Assembly (NCBI GenBank): GCA_029718625.1
Contig: CM056389.1
Span: forward strand, 19,015,521 to 19,079,520
Source of the DNA: Synaphobranchus kaupii
Lineage: Eukaryota; Chordata; Actinopteri; Anguilliformes; Synaphobranchidae
DNA length: 64,000 nucleotides
Reading direction: 5' to 3'
The first letter of the stretch is position 1; each line of letters opens with the position of its first letter. The notes under the pieces are model-generated. The model saw nothing but the letters and a program-made list of their open reading frames with translations, did no database searches and was not told the DNA's origin. This document shows positions 36,227-48,451 of the stretch, in pieces. The translations under genes and the position numbers were made by a program.

Positions 36227-36756
36227 GAAAAATTGAGGAAGACCGCGTTCGGCAGCAGCAGCTCCAACACGAACAAGAGGAACAACAACGTCAGGAGGCA
36301 CTGAAAAGACAATTAGAGGAACAACAACGTCAGGAGGCACTGAAAAGACAATTAGTGGAACAACAACGTCAGGAGGCACTGAAAAGACAATTAGAGGAAC
36401 AACAACGTCAGGAGGCACTGAAAAGACAATTAGAGGAACAACAACGTCAGGAGGCACTGAAAAGACAATTAGAGGAACAACAACGTCAGGAGGCACTGAA
36501 AAGACAATTAGAGGAACGCCAACGAAATGAAGAGTTGCGCCGACAAGAGGAACTGCGGCGTTTGATCAGACTGGAGCAGGAGAAGAAGATTGAGGAAGAA
36601 ATCAACAGAGAAAATGAGATCGCAAGAAGGAAACTGTCAGAAATGCGATCAAAGATTAATCTGAGTCCAAGTCTAGAGGAGCAAGAGAGGCATCATCAGC
36701 AAAGCCATGTGCTGCAGCAAGTGGAAGAGCCTTCAGCTGCTATAGAGTGGGATGAG
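36227..36756 (+). CDS. SecA-like gene, coding exon 3 (repeat coiled coil)
   Basis: The acceptor CTTTCTCAAAAG restores the split glycine codon from exon 2, and the donor GTATGT follows 36756 in phase 0. Residues 110-286 are almost all Glu, Gln, Arg, Lys and Leu with a heptad-like pattern, so a long rigid coiled coil is expected between the N-terminal domain and the motor. Six near-identical 13-residue units (EEQQRQEALKRQL) and one degenerate unit lie at 36277-36549; one unit has V for E. The exon ends EPSAAIEWDE. Reading past the donor meets a stop after VCMLKQWKSMQLL, so the first donor must be used. Confidence 0.8.
36277..36549 (+). repeat. Coding 39-bp repeat (13 residues), about 7 copies
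   Basis: In-frame tandem copies of a 39-bp unit within coding exon 3, six almost identical at DNA level and the last diverged. The high identity implies recent expansion or homogenisation, so copy number probably varies between individuals, changing coiled-coil length by 13 residues per unit. Confidence 0.9.
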
Positions 36757-37297
36757 GTATGTATGCTCAAGCAGTGGAAGAGCATGCAGCTGCTATAGAG
36801 TGGGAAGAGGTATGTATGCTCAAGCAGTGGAAGAGCATGCAGCTGCTATAGAGTGGGATGAGGTATGTATGCTCAAGCAGTGGAAGACCATGCAGCTGCT
36901 ATAGAGTGGGATGAGGTATGTATGCTCAAGCAGTGGAAGACCATGCAGCTGCTATAGAGTGGGATGAGGTATGTATGCTCAAGCAGTGGAAGACCATGCA
37001 GCTGCTATAGAGCGGGATGAGGTATGTATGCTCAAGCAGTGGAAGACCATGCAGCTGCTATAGAGTGGGATGAGGTATGTATGCTCAAGCAGTGGAAGAC
37101 CATGCAGCTGCTATAGAGTGGGATGAGGTATGTATGCTCAAGCAGTGGAAGACCATTCAGCTGCTATAGAGTGGGATGAGGTATGTATGCTCAAGCAGTG
37201 GAAGACCATTCAGCTGCTATAGAGTGGGATGAGGTATGTATGCTCAAGCAGTGGAAGACCATGCAGCTGCTATAGAGTGGGAAGAGGTATGTATGCT
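36716..37297 (+). repeat. 53-bp repeat that duplicates the exon 3 splice donor
   Basis: About ten tandem copies of a 53-bp unit beginning GTATGTATGCTCAAGCAGTG and ending AGAGTGGGATGAG. Each unit contains the last bases of exon 3 together with its donor (GATGAG then GTATGT). The first partial copy is the real exon end. Because 53 is not a multiple of three and the in-frame read-through stops within one unit, only the first donor gives an open protein. Confidence 0.9.
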
Positions 37298-37602
37298 ATC
37301 TTCTGACATATGCAGCTAAAAAAATAATCTAATCTCTTAAATATGATAGGCTTAAATATACTTTCAATACCATAGAATATTCTCTTGCAATCCTTGGTAG
37401 GTTCCATTAAGTTAGGCTTGAAAGTACTCTTCATATTAGTCAGTTTAGCTGCTGATAGTCCATGTAAATAACAAGCAAAAGACCCAGCAGAAGCCATAGA
37501 TATATTTGTCTCATGTGACCAATTGCTTCATGGGATAATTTCACATGTAAGATTTTAGTTTGTATTTTTACAGTTCAAAGTTGTCACATTGCGGATAAAA
37601 TA

Positions 37603-37899
37603 TATAACCCCAATTCCAAAAAAGGTGGGACAGTATGTAAAATGCACATAAAAATAGAAAGCAGTGATTTGTAAATTCTCTTTTACATATATTTAATTGA
37701 AACCAGTACAAAGAAAAGATATTTAATGTTCTACCTTATCAACTTTATTGATTTTTGTTAATATACACTAATTCCGAATTTGATGCCTGCAATACATTCC
37801 AAAAAGGTTGGGACAGGGGCAAAAAAAAGAGAAAAAAGACTGGTAAGTTTAAAAAAAAACACCTGGTTGGAACATTCCACAGGTAAACAGGTGATTCTA
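37603..37899. mobile_element. Tc1-like TIR fragment (AACCCCAATTCC family)
   Basis: Starts AACCCCAATTCCAAAAAAGG and matches both arms of the complete palindromic element at 57057-57760, including the phrases AAAGCAGTGATT and AACTTTATTGATTTTTGT, and an internal TTGGGACAGGGGCAAAAAAA. It is cut off where the next Tc1-like element begins at 37900. Lies in intron 3 of the SecA-like gene. Confidence 0.7.
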
Positions 37900-39261
37900 C
37901 ACTGCCTGGCCAAAAGAAAAGTCGCCGTTGCACCCGTCATGCATAGTGCCCACTGTACAAGCCTCTGGAGGCAGTGTTATGATCTGGGGTTGCTTCAATT
38001 TGTCAGGTCTAGGCTCAGCAATGTTATGCAGCAATAAAATGAAGTCACCTGAGTGCCTGAATGTACTGAATGAGCAGGTTATCCCATAAATGGGCATATT
38101 CCAGGACGACAATGTCAAGATTCATCGGGCTCAAATTGTGAAAGAGTGGTTCAGGGAGCATGAGGAATCATTTTCACACATGAATTGGCCACCAGAGTCC
38201 TGACCTTAACCCCACTGAAAGTCTTTGGGATGTGCTGGAGAAGACTTTACGGAGTGGTTAGACTCTCCTGTCATCAATACAAGATCTCGGCCAAAAATGA
38301 ATGCAACTCTGGACGGAAATAAATGTTATGACGTTGCATTAGGTCAGGGGTGCTCAAAACGTCGATCGCGATCTACCAGTCGATCGCAAAGGTAGTATTG
38401 GTAGATCGCATGACATTAAAAAAAATAGACGTCAGCCTATCATCCATCCCGTCACTTGATTGATATTTTCACTGTAAATCTAAAGCTGGGATTTTGTACA
38501 GATACGATAGGCGACTGGTCTAATGATGTAACTATTATGCCAATACAGGTTTGCCAAATTGGCGCTTTATTTTATATGGCGCAGGGCAATCGTGGTGCTG
38601 ACACGATAAATCTGGTCCATTTAAGGCAGATAAGTTCGCTTTCAATATCCGATGGATAATGATAGTGGTCTAATGATTTTTATTTTATGCCTACAATGCT
38701 ACAAATAGTTAAACTACACAGTACTGGAAAATGTAGGTAGGCTAAGCTAGCTCTGTCCAACACTAGATATATAGGACATTACACTTAAAAAAAAAACGTT
38801 GGGTAGAGATTGCACTATTAAGTAGCTTAGACTCAAAAACGAAATCGTTGGATTTATTTAAAAAATTATTGATTTAATAAAATGAACAGTGGTTGCCTAT
38901 GAAGTAGCCTATATGTGACGTTTTCAACCTGCCTACTTTGTAATATTGCGTGCAACCATTGTCCAACAATGTATTTATAAAAAAAATGTTTTTATGCAGA
39001 TACAGCATTGTGGAAAGCTACGTTCAGTTTGCCGATAGTTTGTAATGAATTTGCGTGTCAACAACTAACCTCCCCCCCTCCCCCCCCCCGGTAGATCACA
39101 TTGTGGTGGCCATTGGAAAAGTAGATCGCAAGCCAAAAAAGTGTGGGCACCCCTGCATTAGGTTGTCAAAACAATGCCATGACGAATGCGCGCCGTAATC
39201 AAAGCTAAAGGCCGCCCAATGAAATATTAGTGTGTGCGACTTTTTTTTTGGCCAGGCAGTG
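37900..39261 (+). mobile_element. Tc1-like element, second copy, with nested hAT
   Basis: Inverted ends CACTGCCTGGCCAAAAGAAA and TTTTTGGCCAGGCAGTG, with TA on both sides (37898-37899 and 39262-39263). Contains the same C-terminal transposase remnant as 27056-27598 (GGSVMIWGCF region at about 37965-38000), with frame breaks. An 811-bp hAT-like element is inserted at 38345-39155. Both family members are preceded by GTAAACAGGTGATTCTA. Located in intron 3 of the SecA-like gene. Confidence 0.85.
38337..39163. mobile_element. hAT-like element nested in the Tc1 copy
   Basis: The element proper is 38345-39155, starting CAGGGGTGCTCAAAAC and ending GTGGGCACCCCTG. It is flanked by the 8-bp duplication CATTAGGT (38337-38344 and 39156-39163). 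Removing it restores the Tc1 sequence seen in the other copy at 27496. The GATCGCGATCTACCAGTCGA phrase near its left end and GTAGATCGCA near its right end are typical of a widespread vertebrate hAT-type repeat. No transposase frame. Confidence 0.9.
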
Positions 39262-39799
39262 TATAATGACTGGTTATAAAAGGATATCAAAAGACTCTTA
39301 ATATCTTATTTTCAGTGTGATAAATTTAGCCTACACTCAGTTTAAAATAATTGATATGCTTTTTTTTAAAAAGAAGTCATATAATGTTAAAAATATAAGC
39401 AGACTCAGAGCCTTCTAGAGTTGCAACAATGAGGGAACGCTCTACCCTTTCATTTAAAAAGCTTCTTGTTCATTTCATAATGACCAAAAATGCAAAATGC
39501 TGCAAACAAAATATTTAGGCTAGTTGAATTAAATGAAAAAAACTTTATTGGCAAGATCTGTTTGAATAGAAATAATGTGAAAGTAAAGAATGATGATATC
39601 TATCAATTAACATTAGTGATGAACCCAGCATCTGAAATATACTACAGGGCCCCTAAACTATTTCTTGTGAGATTCAAATTTATACGCTTTCTTTTCACTA
39701 TCTCATTATAAAACATTGGTCAATTCACATATGACTTAGCCTATGTGCACCCGCTCCTACGCTATATCATAGTATAGCCTACTCTTTGGCTAAAAGATT
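39262..39799. other. Intron sequence, nothing recognised
   Basis: AT-rich. The 73-residue frame at 39490-39711 has no recognisable domain. Confidence 0.35.
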
Positions 39800-40590
39800 T
39801 ATAACCCAGAAGATTACTTCTGCTAGCACTACACGTCCTCTCTCAGTCCATCACTCCCTGCTGCCCTAAGCCATCCTTACTACAATTCCGCTCTAAATAT
39901 ATTTCCACCAATCTATCAGAGTCATTGCATCTTAACTTCACATCCATTCTCAAAACCATTGAAGCCGATGTCAGCCATTGGAATAATCTACTCATTTCTC
40001 TAATTGGCAGAATAGCAGCCATTAAAATTAATATACTATCAAAAATAAACTACATATTCTCAATAACCCCGGTCCAACCAACATCCAGCTGGTTCAATAC
40101 TGTAGATTCCATAATCAACAAATTCTATTGGAAAAATTTAAAAACTTAATTAAATCTCTGCAGAAAAGCAAATATCTTGGGGGGCGAGCAGCCCCAAATT
40201 TCAAACAATATTACCTGGCATACCACCTTCAATATTGGCAATATATGAATGGCTACTCCCCAATGGCTACTGAAATGGCTACTCAACAACAAAACCCATG
40301 GCTGGAAATTGATCAAATAGAATGCAAATAAATTTCAATAACCGATTTACCTTTCCTCACTCAATCACTAAAAAAACATAACTGCTTCAAGAACCCGGTA
40401 ATCTCAACAAATCTGACAACTTGGTGGAAAGTCAATAACATTACAGGTTACAATCCATCTCTGATCAAACTCACTCCAATATGGTACAACCTAGACTTCC
40501 AAATCCCAAAAAAATCTTTAATTTTCAATTCATGGAAACTACAAAGAGTGACTCACCTGGAACACATATTGGAAAATAACTCACTGATAC
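39800..40590 (+). pseudogene. L1/Tx1-like LINE fragment in intron 3
   Basis: Reads as the region after the reverse-transcriptase core of an L1-like polyprotein: SLIGRIAAIKINILSKINYI and NKFYWKN (39925-40149), then in another frame LQKSKYLGGRAAPNFKQYYL (about 40155-40215), then weaker similarity to about 40560. At least one frame break and both ends missing, so it is a dead insertion in the intron. It runs directly into the 16-bp minisatellite. Confidence 0.8.
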
Positions 40591-41714
40591 CATTCACAGC
40601 ACCAACCATTCACAGCACCAACCATTCACAGCACTAATCATTCACAGCACTAACCATTCACAGCACTAATCATTCACAGCACTAACCATTCACAGCACTA
40701 ACCATTCACAGCACTAACCATTCACAGCACTAATCATTCACAGCACCAATCATTCACAGCACAAACAATTCACAGCACTAATCATTCACAACACTAACCA
40801 TTCACAGCACTAACCATTCACAGCACTAACCATTCACAACACTAACCATTCACAGCACCAACCATGTTCAACACTAACCATTCACAGCACTAAACATTCA
40901 CAGCACTAATCATTCACAACACTAATCATTCACAGCACTAACAATTCACAGCACTAATCATTCACAGCACTAACCATTCACAGCACTAATCATTCACAGC
41001 ACTAATTATTCACAGCACTAACCATTCACAACACTAATCATTCACAGCACTAACCATTCACAGCACTAATCATTCACAGCACTAACAATTCACAGCACTA
41101 ATCATTCACAGCTCTAACCATTCACAACACTAACCATTCACAGCACCAATCATTCACAGCACTAATCATTCACAGCACTAATCATTCACAGCACTAATCA
41201 TTCACAGCACTAACCATTCACAGCACTAATCATTCACAGCACCAATCATTCACAGCACTAACCATTCACAACACTAATCATTCACAGCACTAACCATTCA
41301 CAACACTAATCATTCACAGCACTAACCATTCACAACACTAATCATTCACAGCACTAACCATTCACAGCACTAATCATTCACAGCACTAACCATTCACAAC
41401 ACTAATCATTCACAGCACTAACCATTCACAGCACTAATCATTCACAGCTCTAACCATTCACAGCTCTAATCATTCACAGCACTAACCATTCACAGAACTA
41501 ATCATTCACAGCACTAACCATTCACAGCACAAATCATTCACAGCACTAACAATTCACAACACTAATCATTCACAGCACTAACCATTCACAACACTAACCA
41601 TTCACAGCACTAACCATTCACAGCACTAATCACTCACAGCACTAACAATTCACAGCACTAATCATTCACAGCACTAACAATTCACAACACTAATCATTCA
41701 CAACAATCAATCAT
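40591..41714 (+). repeat. 16-bp minisatellite, about 70 copies
   Basis: Tandem CATTCACAGCACTAAC and CATTCACAGCACTAAT units with scattered variants (CACAACACTAA, CACCAAC, CAGCTCTAA). It fills 1.1 kb of intron 3 and ends 263 bases before the acceptor of exon 4. Half of the units carry CACTAAC, which matches the branch-point consensus for splicing. Confidence 0.95.
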
Positions 41715-41977
41715 TACTTGAGGGAAAATTCATTTTTCATTCAAATAAAATTCATTCATTTTTTCAGGGTGAAATACATAGTGCTGAAATGCATTATTCA
41801 AAATACTTATCCTGTTGCACAACAAGAGGAATATCAATTTTATTTGCAATTTAAGATGACAATTAACAATTTTAACCTGTAAAGATCTGTCATAACCTCC
41901 TGCCTACAGATTCATTTCAAGCACAGGTCTGGGTTGGCATTTTACTAATTCACTATATTTTATTTCTCTAATTCTAG

Positions 41978-44900
41978 CGGAGTGAAATAGACCAGAGGTT
42001 CAACGACCTGCTGTTGGAAAACCAGATCACTGAGAAAGATCTGCAAAATGCAACATTAGAAGACAGAATGACAAACCTTCAGACGAAACTGACATTTCAA
42101 TTCTGTCAAGAAGAAGACCTTTCCATTTGGCCTGTGTTTAACCTGGAGGCTGCCCTGCAGTGCACAGAACTGTCACTAACTGAGAGGTTTAGCTTACTCA
42201 AGGCAGTGACACAACTAACACTAGTAGACCACCGAGAAGCAAAGAGTGGGAATGTGCACCAACTCAACTGGGATAAAAAATACAGTTTTTTCCCATTTTT
42301 AATTGAGAAGCTTAGCGGTGTTAATAACACTCTGGCCAGTAAACTTGTGTTGACATTTCTTGACATTTTTCCAGATGTATCACAGATCAGCAAAAATCAC
42401 CTCGGTCAAATCCTGTTCAGTGGAATCTGGACGACTGTGGAGATGATGCTCTTTCTCAGAGGGGTTAGTAGCATGGACCAGAAGACCACAGAGTCAGTCC
42501 TTCATAAAGTGCAGACCTACAGACTTGGACTCCTCCTCACTCTCTCTGCCCTAAGGGATAAAGATCCATGTGAGACCCTTCAAGGGATTGTAGAGGGAGA
42601 GATTGACAAGGACATAGATTCCATTTTGAGTGAAATGCAAGATGCAAATTACCCAGACAAGTTTGTCTCAGTGATTGAGGAGGTGTTAAGACAAGTAGCA
42701 GAGGATCTTAGTGAATACCCAAAGGCACACCCAAAGAATCTCATGGCTACAAAGAAAGAAACAATTATTAAAGATGTGGAAAAGAATATAAAGTTGTTGT
42801 TGAATTTCACCAGGATAGACATTCCTGTCCTCAAGAATGTCCTTATTGGTATTTCCATGGCTGTTAAAGAATGTTCAACTACTGAGACTCAGGGAGGAGA
42901 GAAAATTGAAGGATATTTACCCAGAATCAGCCAGCTGGCTTCTTTACTAATGCTTCTCCTATCACAGTCAACTGAAGGTAAAGGATGCCTCCTTGAAATT
43001 GGTACTGGGGAAGGGAAATCATGCATCCTAGCTATGTTTGCAGTGATCCAAGCTATCAGAGGAGCCAAAGTTGATATTGTGACAAGTTCTCCGGTGCTTG
43101 CGAGACGTGACCAAGCGGAATGGAGAAAACTCTTTGAAAAGTTTGGCATCACATCCTCTGTTGTGCCACCACCACCACTGAAAAAGGAGAGTGCTTCTGA
43201 AAGTCACGAAAAAAGAGTGCAGGACGCTTACCTTAATCAAATTGTGTATGGAACAGTTAGTGACTTTGCAGCAGACGCATTGAGACAGGAATTTGAAAGA
43301 CAAGTCACTCGTGGGGAGAGGGAATTTGACTTGGTGATAATAGATGAGGTAGATTACATGACCTTGGACAGTGGCGTTCAGGTGACATTTCTTTCTCATG
43401 AGGCCAGTGGCATGAGGCATGTTGAGCAAGTCCTTGCCAGCATTTGGTCAATGCTGTCCCCTTGTCGACCCATTGAAATGGAGGAAACTGGAGAGCCGGA
43501 ATGGATAACTGGAATACAGCATTTCCACAAGGCTGCAAAAATGGCTGTGATGGGTTCAGAAACATCAGAACACTTCTCAGAATTTGACATTTTGCTCCCG
43601 GGGATACAGTTAGGATTTTACACACAGGATGACATTGATCAGTTTAAGCAGAATGAGACCAAGGTAGAAAAGGAGGATAAAGAAAATGCTTTTCAAGATG
43701 AAAATGGGAAAGCCATTGAAACATTAATGACAAAGATTGTAGTGGAAAGGCAGCATGATCTGCTGTGTATTTTTGAGGCTGCTTTGGAACAAGACGTTTC
43801 TATTCAATGTTATAGAGTTACAAACAATAAAGCAGCACTATTGAATGACAAGAAAATGGACAGAGATATGAACATCAAAATGCTCCTTTTGGAGAATGGT
43901 CAGGCAAGTGAAATAATGTCTGAAAAATCACTCATCGAAGCATCTGTTCAACAGTTAAAGTCTAAAATCAAATATTCTGATAAGTGCAAGCCAAAAGACA
44001 CTGAACGTTATATTGTTGTCCCCTCGTTCCTTAAGCAGTACTTGGAGAATCGATTGCCAGTGTTTGCGGGTAATGCCTTGAAGGCCATTGCAATGACACA
44101 GGGCAGAGAGTACATGATTGATGTGTCATTATCTGCTGCTATGCAAAGCACTGAGAGTGAGTCTGACAGGCATCTCTACCATGCCATTATCCCAGTGGAC
44201 TACCAGGCCAGTGGAGTTCTGGAGAAGAGCAAACGCTGGGGTGAAGGCCTACAGCAGTTTCTGGAGATGAAGCACCAGTTAGCAACATCATCTCTCTCCA
44301 CTGTGACAAATTACATGTCAAATATGCAGCTCTTCAAAAGATACCTTAATGGAAGCGGAATCTTTGGTGTATCTGGAACATTGGGTGGGGATCCAGACAA
44401 AGATTTCTTGAAAAGGCATTACAAAACAGACAGTTATGTGATACCAGCTCATCGCCATAACAAGTTGGTTGAACTCCCTACCCAGCAGATTAGTGGTGAT
44501 TACTCGGATTGGCTAGAGGCAGTCTGCAAAACTACAAAGGCAGCTGCTGACAGGGGCCAAGTTGTCTTGGTGGTCTGTGAAGATGTGAACACAGCAAATA
44601 AGCTTCAGAAGGAAGTGGAATCTCTGTGTCGACCAATCACCATGTACACAATCAGTGAAAGGCATAATATTGAAGAAACTACATTTGCTAAGGGAAACAT
44701 CATTATTGCCACTAACTTGGGAGGACGAGGCACAGACATAAAGGTGGATAATGAGGTGAATCAGTGTGGCGGACTCTTTGTCCTCCTCACATATTTTCCC
44801 GGAAACCGCCGAGTGGAGAAACAAGTGTTTGGACGTACAGCTAGGAAAGGAAACCCTGGTATGGTCCAGATGATACTCCACCTTGACCATCTGGCACCAG

Positions 44901-47298
44901 CGTACCAAGGACAACCGGTGGAGGTCATGAGGCAGCTAAGAGAAGACTATGAAATCCATCGCATCTCTGATATGGAATCTAATGAGTTGCTGGAAATTGA
45001 AATAAAGGAAAAACTGTTTTCCACATTTTGCAAATGTCTTAAGGAATTTGACACAAAGTATACAGAGCAAGAGAGAGATAACATGTTAAGCATGAAAGCA
45101 AAAAATGTGGAAGATACTATCAGACATCAAGGTAATAAACTTGATTACAAGCCAGCACTCAATGCTCTCAAAGAATCCTGGGCCTTCTGGTTGACACTTC
45201 ATGAGCATAATATTGAACAGCACGAGAATTTCTCCGACTTGGAAGCTGACTTGTCAAGACAGTTGACGATAACTTGCAACATGATTTTACAGGGTCAAAG
45301 CCATAATTTCTATGATTATCTCAAGCAAGCTGTGGTCAGAACTAGCCTGCATTGTCGTACTAAAACAAAGTGTGACTATGGAGCAAAAGACTGCTGGCAG
45401 AAAGTTGTAGAATGCGATCCATTCTACAGAGCTGTGGCACTCTACAACCAAGCCTATATCACGATAAACCTTGCAAAGAAAGGCTATAAAGCAGAGGCTA
45501 TTGAATTACTGAAGCAGTCAAAGGAGTCTTTGAATGTGTACATTTCAGAGACATCAAATACTGCAGTTGCTGGTCAGATGGCAATGAGAGGAAACTTTGA
45601 GCCACATTATGATGGTACTTGCAATTTTCAGAACCAGATGCAATCTCGGATGGATATTTTCAAAGCATGGAGAGAGTGCATAGACAATGCTCTGAAGAAA
45701 CTTCAAGAACTTGAGAAAAGTAACTCTGATGCCATCACTGAGGAATCCTCAGTTTATTCGTTCTCAGATGAGAAGGACTTTGTCACCACCAATGAGCTCA
45801 TGGCCATGTATGAGATTGGCCTTGGAATTGTGTTTGAGATAAAACAAAAACCAAAATTTAATGTGGATGCTTTGATTTGTTTTCTACTTGGTGCAGCCCA
45901 GCTGCTAGCTGGTGTTCTTGTTTGTGCAGGCTCCTTTGGCTCTGCCTCTCAGTTTGGTCTTGCATTGATCAATGAGGGTGTGTCTGACATGATCAGTGGG
46001 GTTGTGGGTATGAAAACTGGTGTTTTTAGTTGGGCGTCCTGGGCCATCTCCAAAGCCATCAGCATTGGAATATCATTGGTCACTGCTGGATTTGGAGCAA
46101 TCAAAAGAACTGTACACAATGCATCAAAAGGCTTACTAAATGGAACAAAGACCCTGATCTCTTCAGTGACTAGAAGCACAGTGGGGATGGGAACAGATCT
46201 TGTGGTCAAACAGACTTTCAAACATGCTTTGAAATATGCTGGGCAGGAAATTATTAAGCAGACAGCAATGTATGGATTGGGCTACATAATTGATGCAGGA
46301 CTTCATGCTGCACTGAAGAAGCTTATAGATTCAACTTTAAGCAAATCCTTCAAAGATGAAATAAAAGGAAATGGTGACTTGAATGACGCACTTACAGACC
46401 TTATATGCTCTGGTGTTCCAAAGTCGGCTCTGCTGAAACAACATACGGACTTCAAGATTGACAAATATTGTGAGGGAGAAATTAAAGGAGTGGTGAAATC
46501 AATGGAAGAAGGTGTTATTCCTCATCTCATGAGAGACTGCACCACTATACATGAGGTTATTGACAGGCTCTCTGAGGTGAGTGCAAAAGCCTCAGAGCTC
46601 ATGGAGAAAGCAAGAGTACCTGGCAAAGTCCATGCAGCCATAAGTCTTGTTGTACTAAAATACGGCACAGTGTTAATGCAAATCTTGGAATCTATCCCAA
46701 GAAAGAAAGTTATCAATGACAAATTTGTCCCCAAGTTCAAACAAGAGTTTGATAAGCAGCAGGTTGAGAGATATGACCATGATGGAAGACATAATCTCCC
46801 TGATGTGAAACGCTTGAAGGATGAACTTTTGGAATCAATCTCAGAAACTGTGTACCAGGCATTCAGTGAGGCATGTGCCACACATACAACAATGTTTATG
46901 AAAGGGATTTTTCGGAAGAAGATTAGTAAGGCAACAGAGGCCATTGGGAAAGCCTCAAGCAATATATTTGGCAGATACAAAACCCAAGAGTTTTTCCAGG
47001 AGCAGCAGCAGAGATATAATATGAAATCCGCTAAAAACATTGCAACAGGGAATTTGTTTGAAGCCGAAGAACAAGATATTCAGGATTATATAAGTAAGAT
47101 GTCTGACACTGAACGGCAAGCTTCTGAACTGGACCTCTATGTCCTCACTAAGAGTGGCCTCCTTCAGGGCAAAGGTATTAAGGTAATAACTTTCAACAAA
47201 GATGGCCAACCAATCTATGAGAATACCTACCCTGGCAGTGACCGCTCGGCAGGATGCATCACTCTCAAACTGTCCAGACAGCCAGAGAATGCTGAAAA
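41978..47298 (+). CDS. SecA-like gene, coding exon 4: SecA-type DEAD motor
   Basis: A single 5,321-base exon (residues 287-2059) with acceptor CTAATTCTAG and donor GTATGT. After a helical lead-in it carries the full set of SecA helicase motifs: Walker A GTGEGKS (628-634; SecA has TGEGKT), YGTVSDF (710-716; SecA YGTNNEF), Walker B DEVD (742-745, the exact SecA DEAD box), SGTLGG (from 1086, SecA GMTGTA), GGRGTDIK (1201-1208, as in SecA) and GRTARKG (from 1238, SecA GRSGRQG arginine finger). The Walker Lys, the DE pair and the arginines are all present, so ATP hydrolysis is expected. Between DEVD and GTLGG lie about 340 residues where SecA holds its peptide-crosslinking domain. Downstream is a helical AEAIELLKQSKESLN segment (about 1435-1475), then a hydrophobic, possibly membrane-inserting stretch (about 1577-1664). 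SecA drives proteins through SecYEG in bacteria and plastids; the role here is unknown. The open frame has no internal breaks. Confidence 0.9.
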
Positions 47299-47456
47299 GT
47301 ATGTACTTCTGAGCTCCTAATTTTCTATTTTCATATTTTATTAACCTTTAACATTCTGAAGTTAATTGCTATCTTAGCTGAACTTTTAATAACAGCTTGA
47401 TCAAGTGTTCAAAATTCCAAAAATGAATGTTTTGTATTTTTGATTTGCTCTTTTAG

Positions 47457-47676
47457 TAACAGGGGCCTTTTCACAATAATTAAAGACAGAGTCCAAGGCG
47501 TGCAAAGTCCCCATGTTGGCCATTACACCATTATCCACCCTGATGGCTCTGAGAGTCCAGTGATATCAGAGGGTCAGAACTGCCTGTACCATGCTGTAGT
47601 CCAGGCAACAAGTACTGGTCAAGAACAAGACATTCAACAAAAAGCAGCAGTTCTGCGCAGAGAAGTACAAAGAGAG
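47457..47676 (+). CDS. SecA-like gene, coding exon 5: OTU-like cysteine motif
   Basis: The acceptor TGCTCTTTTAG completes the split Asn codon left by exon 4 (phase 2), and GTAAGC follows in phase 0. Without splicing, exon 4 would stop after VLLSS, so the junction is well supported. The peptide contains GHYTIIHPDG and then EGQNCLYHAV, close to the DGNCLFRAV catalytic-cysteine loop of OTU deubiquitinases (cysteine at about residue 2102). The usual Asp is replaced (GQ instead of DG). It may be an active or degenerate OTU-type peptidase; that is an inference from one motif. Confidence 0.75.
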
Positions 47677-48451
47677 GTAAGCCATTGTTTTCTTTGCCTG
47701 CGATAATAAAAGCTCTGTAAAACCTACCTAGAATGTCAAAAGACTAAAACAAAAAAACTACAGTGCCCTCCAAAGTATGCTAAAGGGAGAGTGACATTAG
47801 TCTTTTGCTGTACACTTAAGACATTTGGATTTGTGATCAAAAGATTAATATGAGACAAAAGAACAAACAATAAGCTTTTATTTCATGGTATTTACATGCA
47901 TATGGTTCATATGAAACACCATTTTACAGAAACAGATGTTGTGATGTGTTGCGTACCCCCATTTTCAGCTGTGCAAAATTCAGTTAACAGATGACTGACA
48001 GGTGTTACCTGTTGCTCAGGTGTTTCCTTTGGCTTGGATTGTTCACACGTAAAAGAGCAGTGAGTGTCTAGACTTCTCATCTGTGGAGACTGCATTTGGA
48101 GTCAGACGGCTCACACTAATTCAACTAGCTCTATTCCAAAGCAATGCTACCCAGTATTTCCTAAATTGTTTAATGTAACTTGGCCCTGTGTTTTTTCATC
48201 TTATCATCTCAAGAGAATGTGGTCGTGCTACGATAGGCAATATTGTCAGTTGTTACTTGGCCTCATTTTGATATCAATACTTTTACTGGCAGGCCTAGTT
48301 TTTGCAGGTAATTACTTACTTGAAATTAATTTATTATTCATTAATTACTGTTATGTAGGATATTTGTGAGTAACATAGCATATGTTGAAAAGGTTTTTTT
48401 GTTCAGATATTATATACTCTAAGGGTGGGCCACTGGGAATAATCCAAAGCG

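Noticed and set aside
36200..36496. 98-residue minus-strand frame of PPDVVVPLIVFSV repeats
   Set aside because: It is the antisense of the coiled-coil repeat in exon 3 and has no independent support.
41978..47320. Bacterial contamination as the source of the SecA-like frame
   Set aside because: The exon has eukaryotic splice sites in phase with flanking exons, a coiled-coil exon upstream, and introns filled with fish transposons. The frame also shows no ribosome-binding site or bacterial neighbours.
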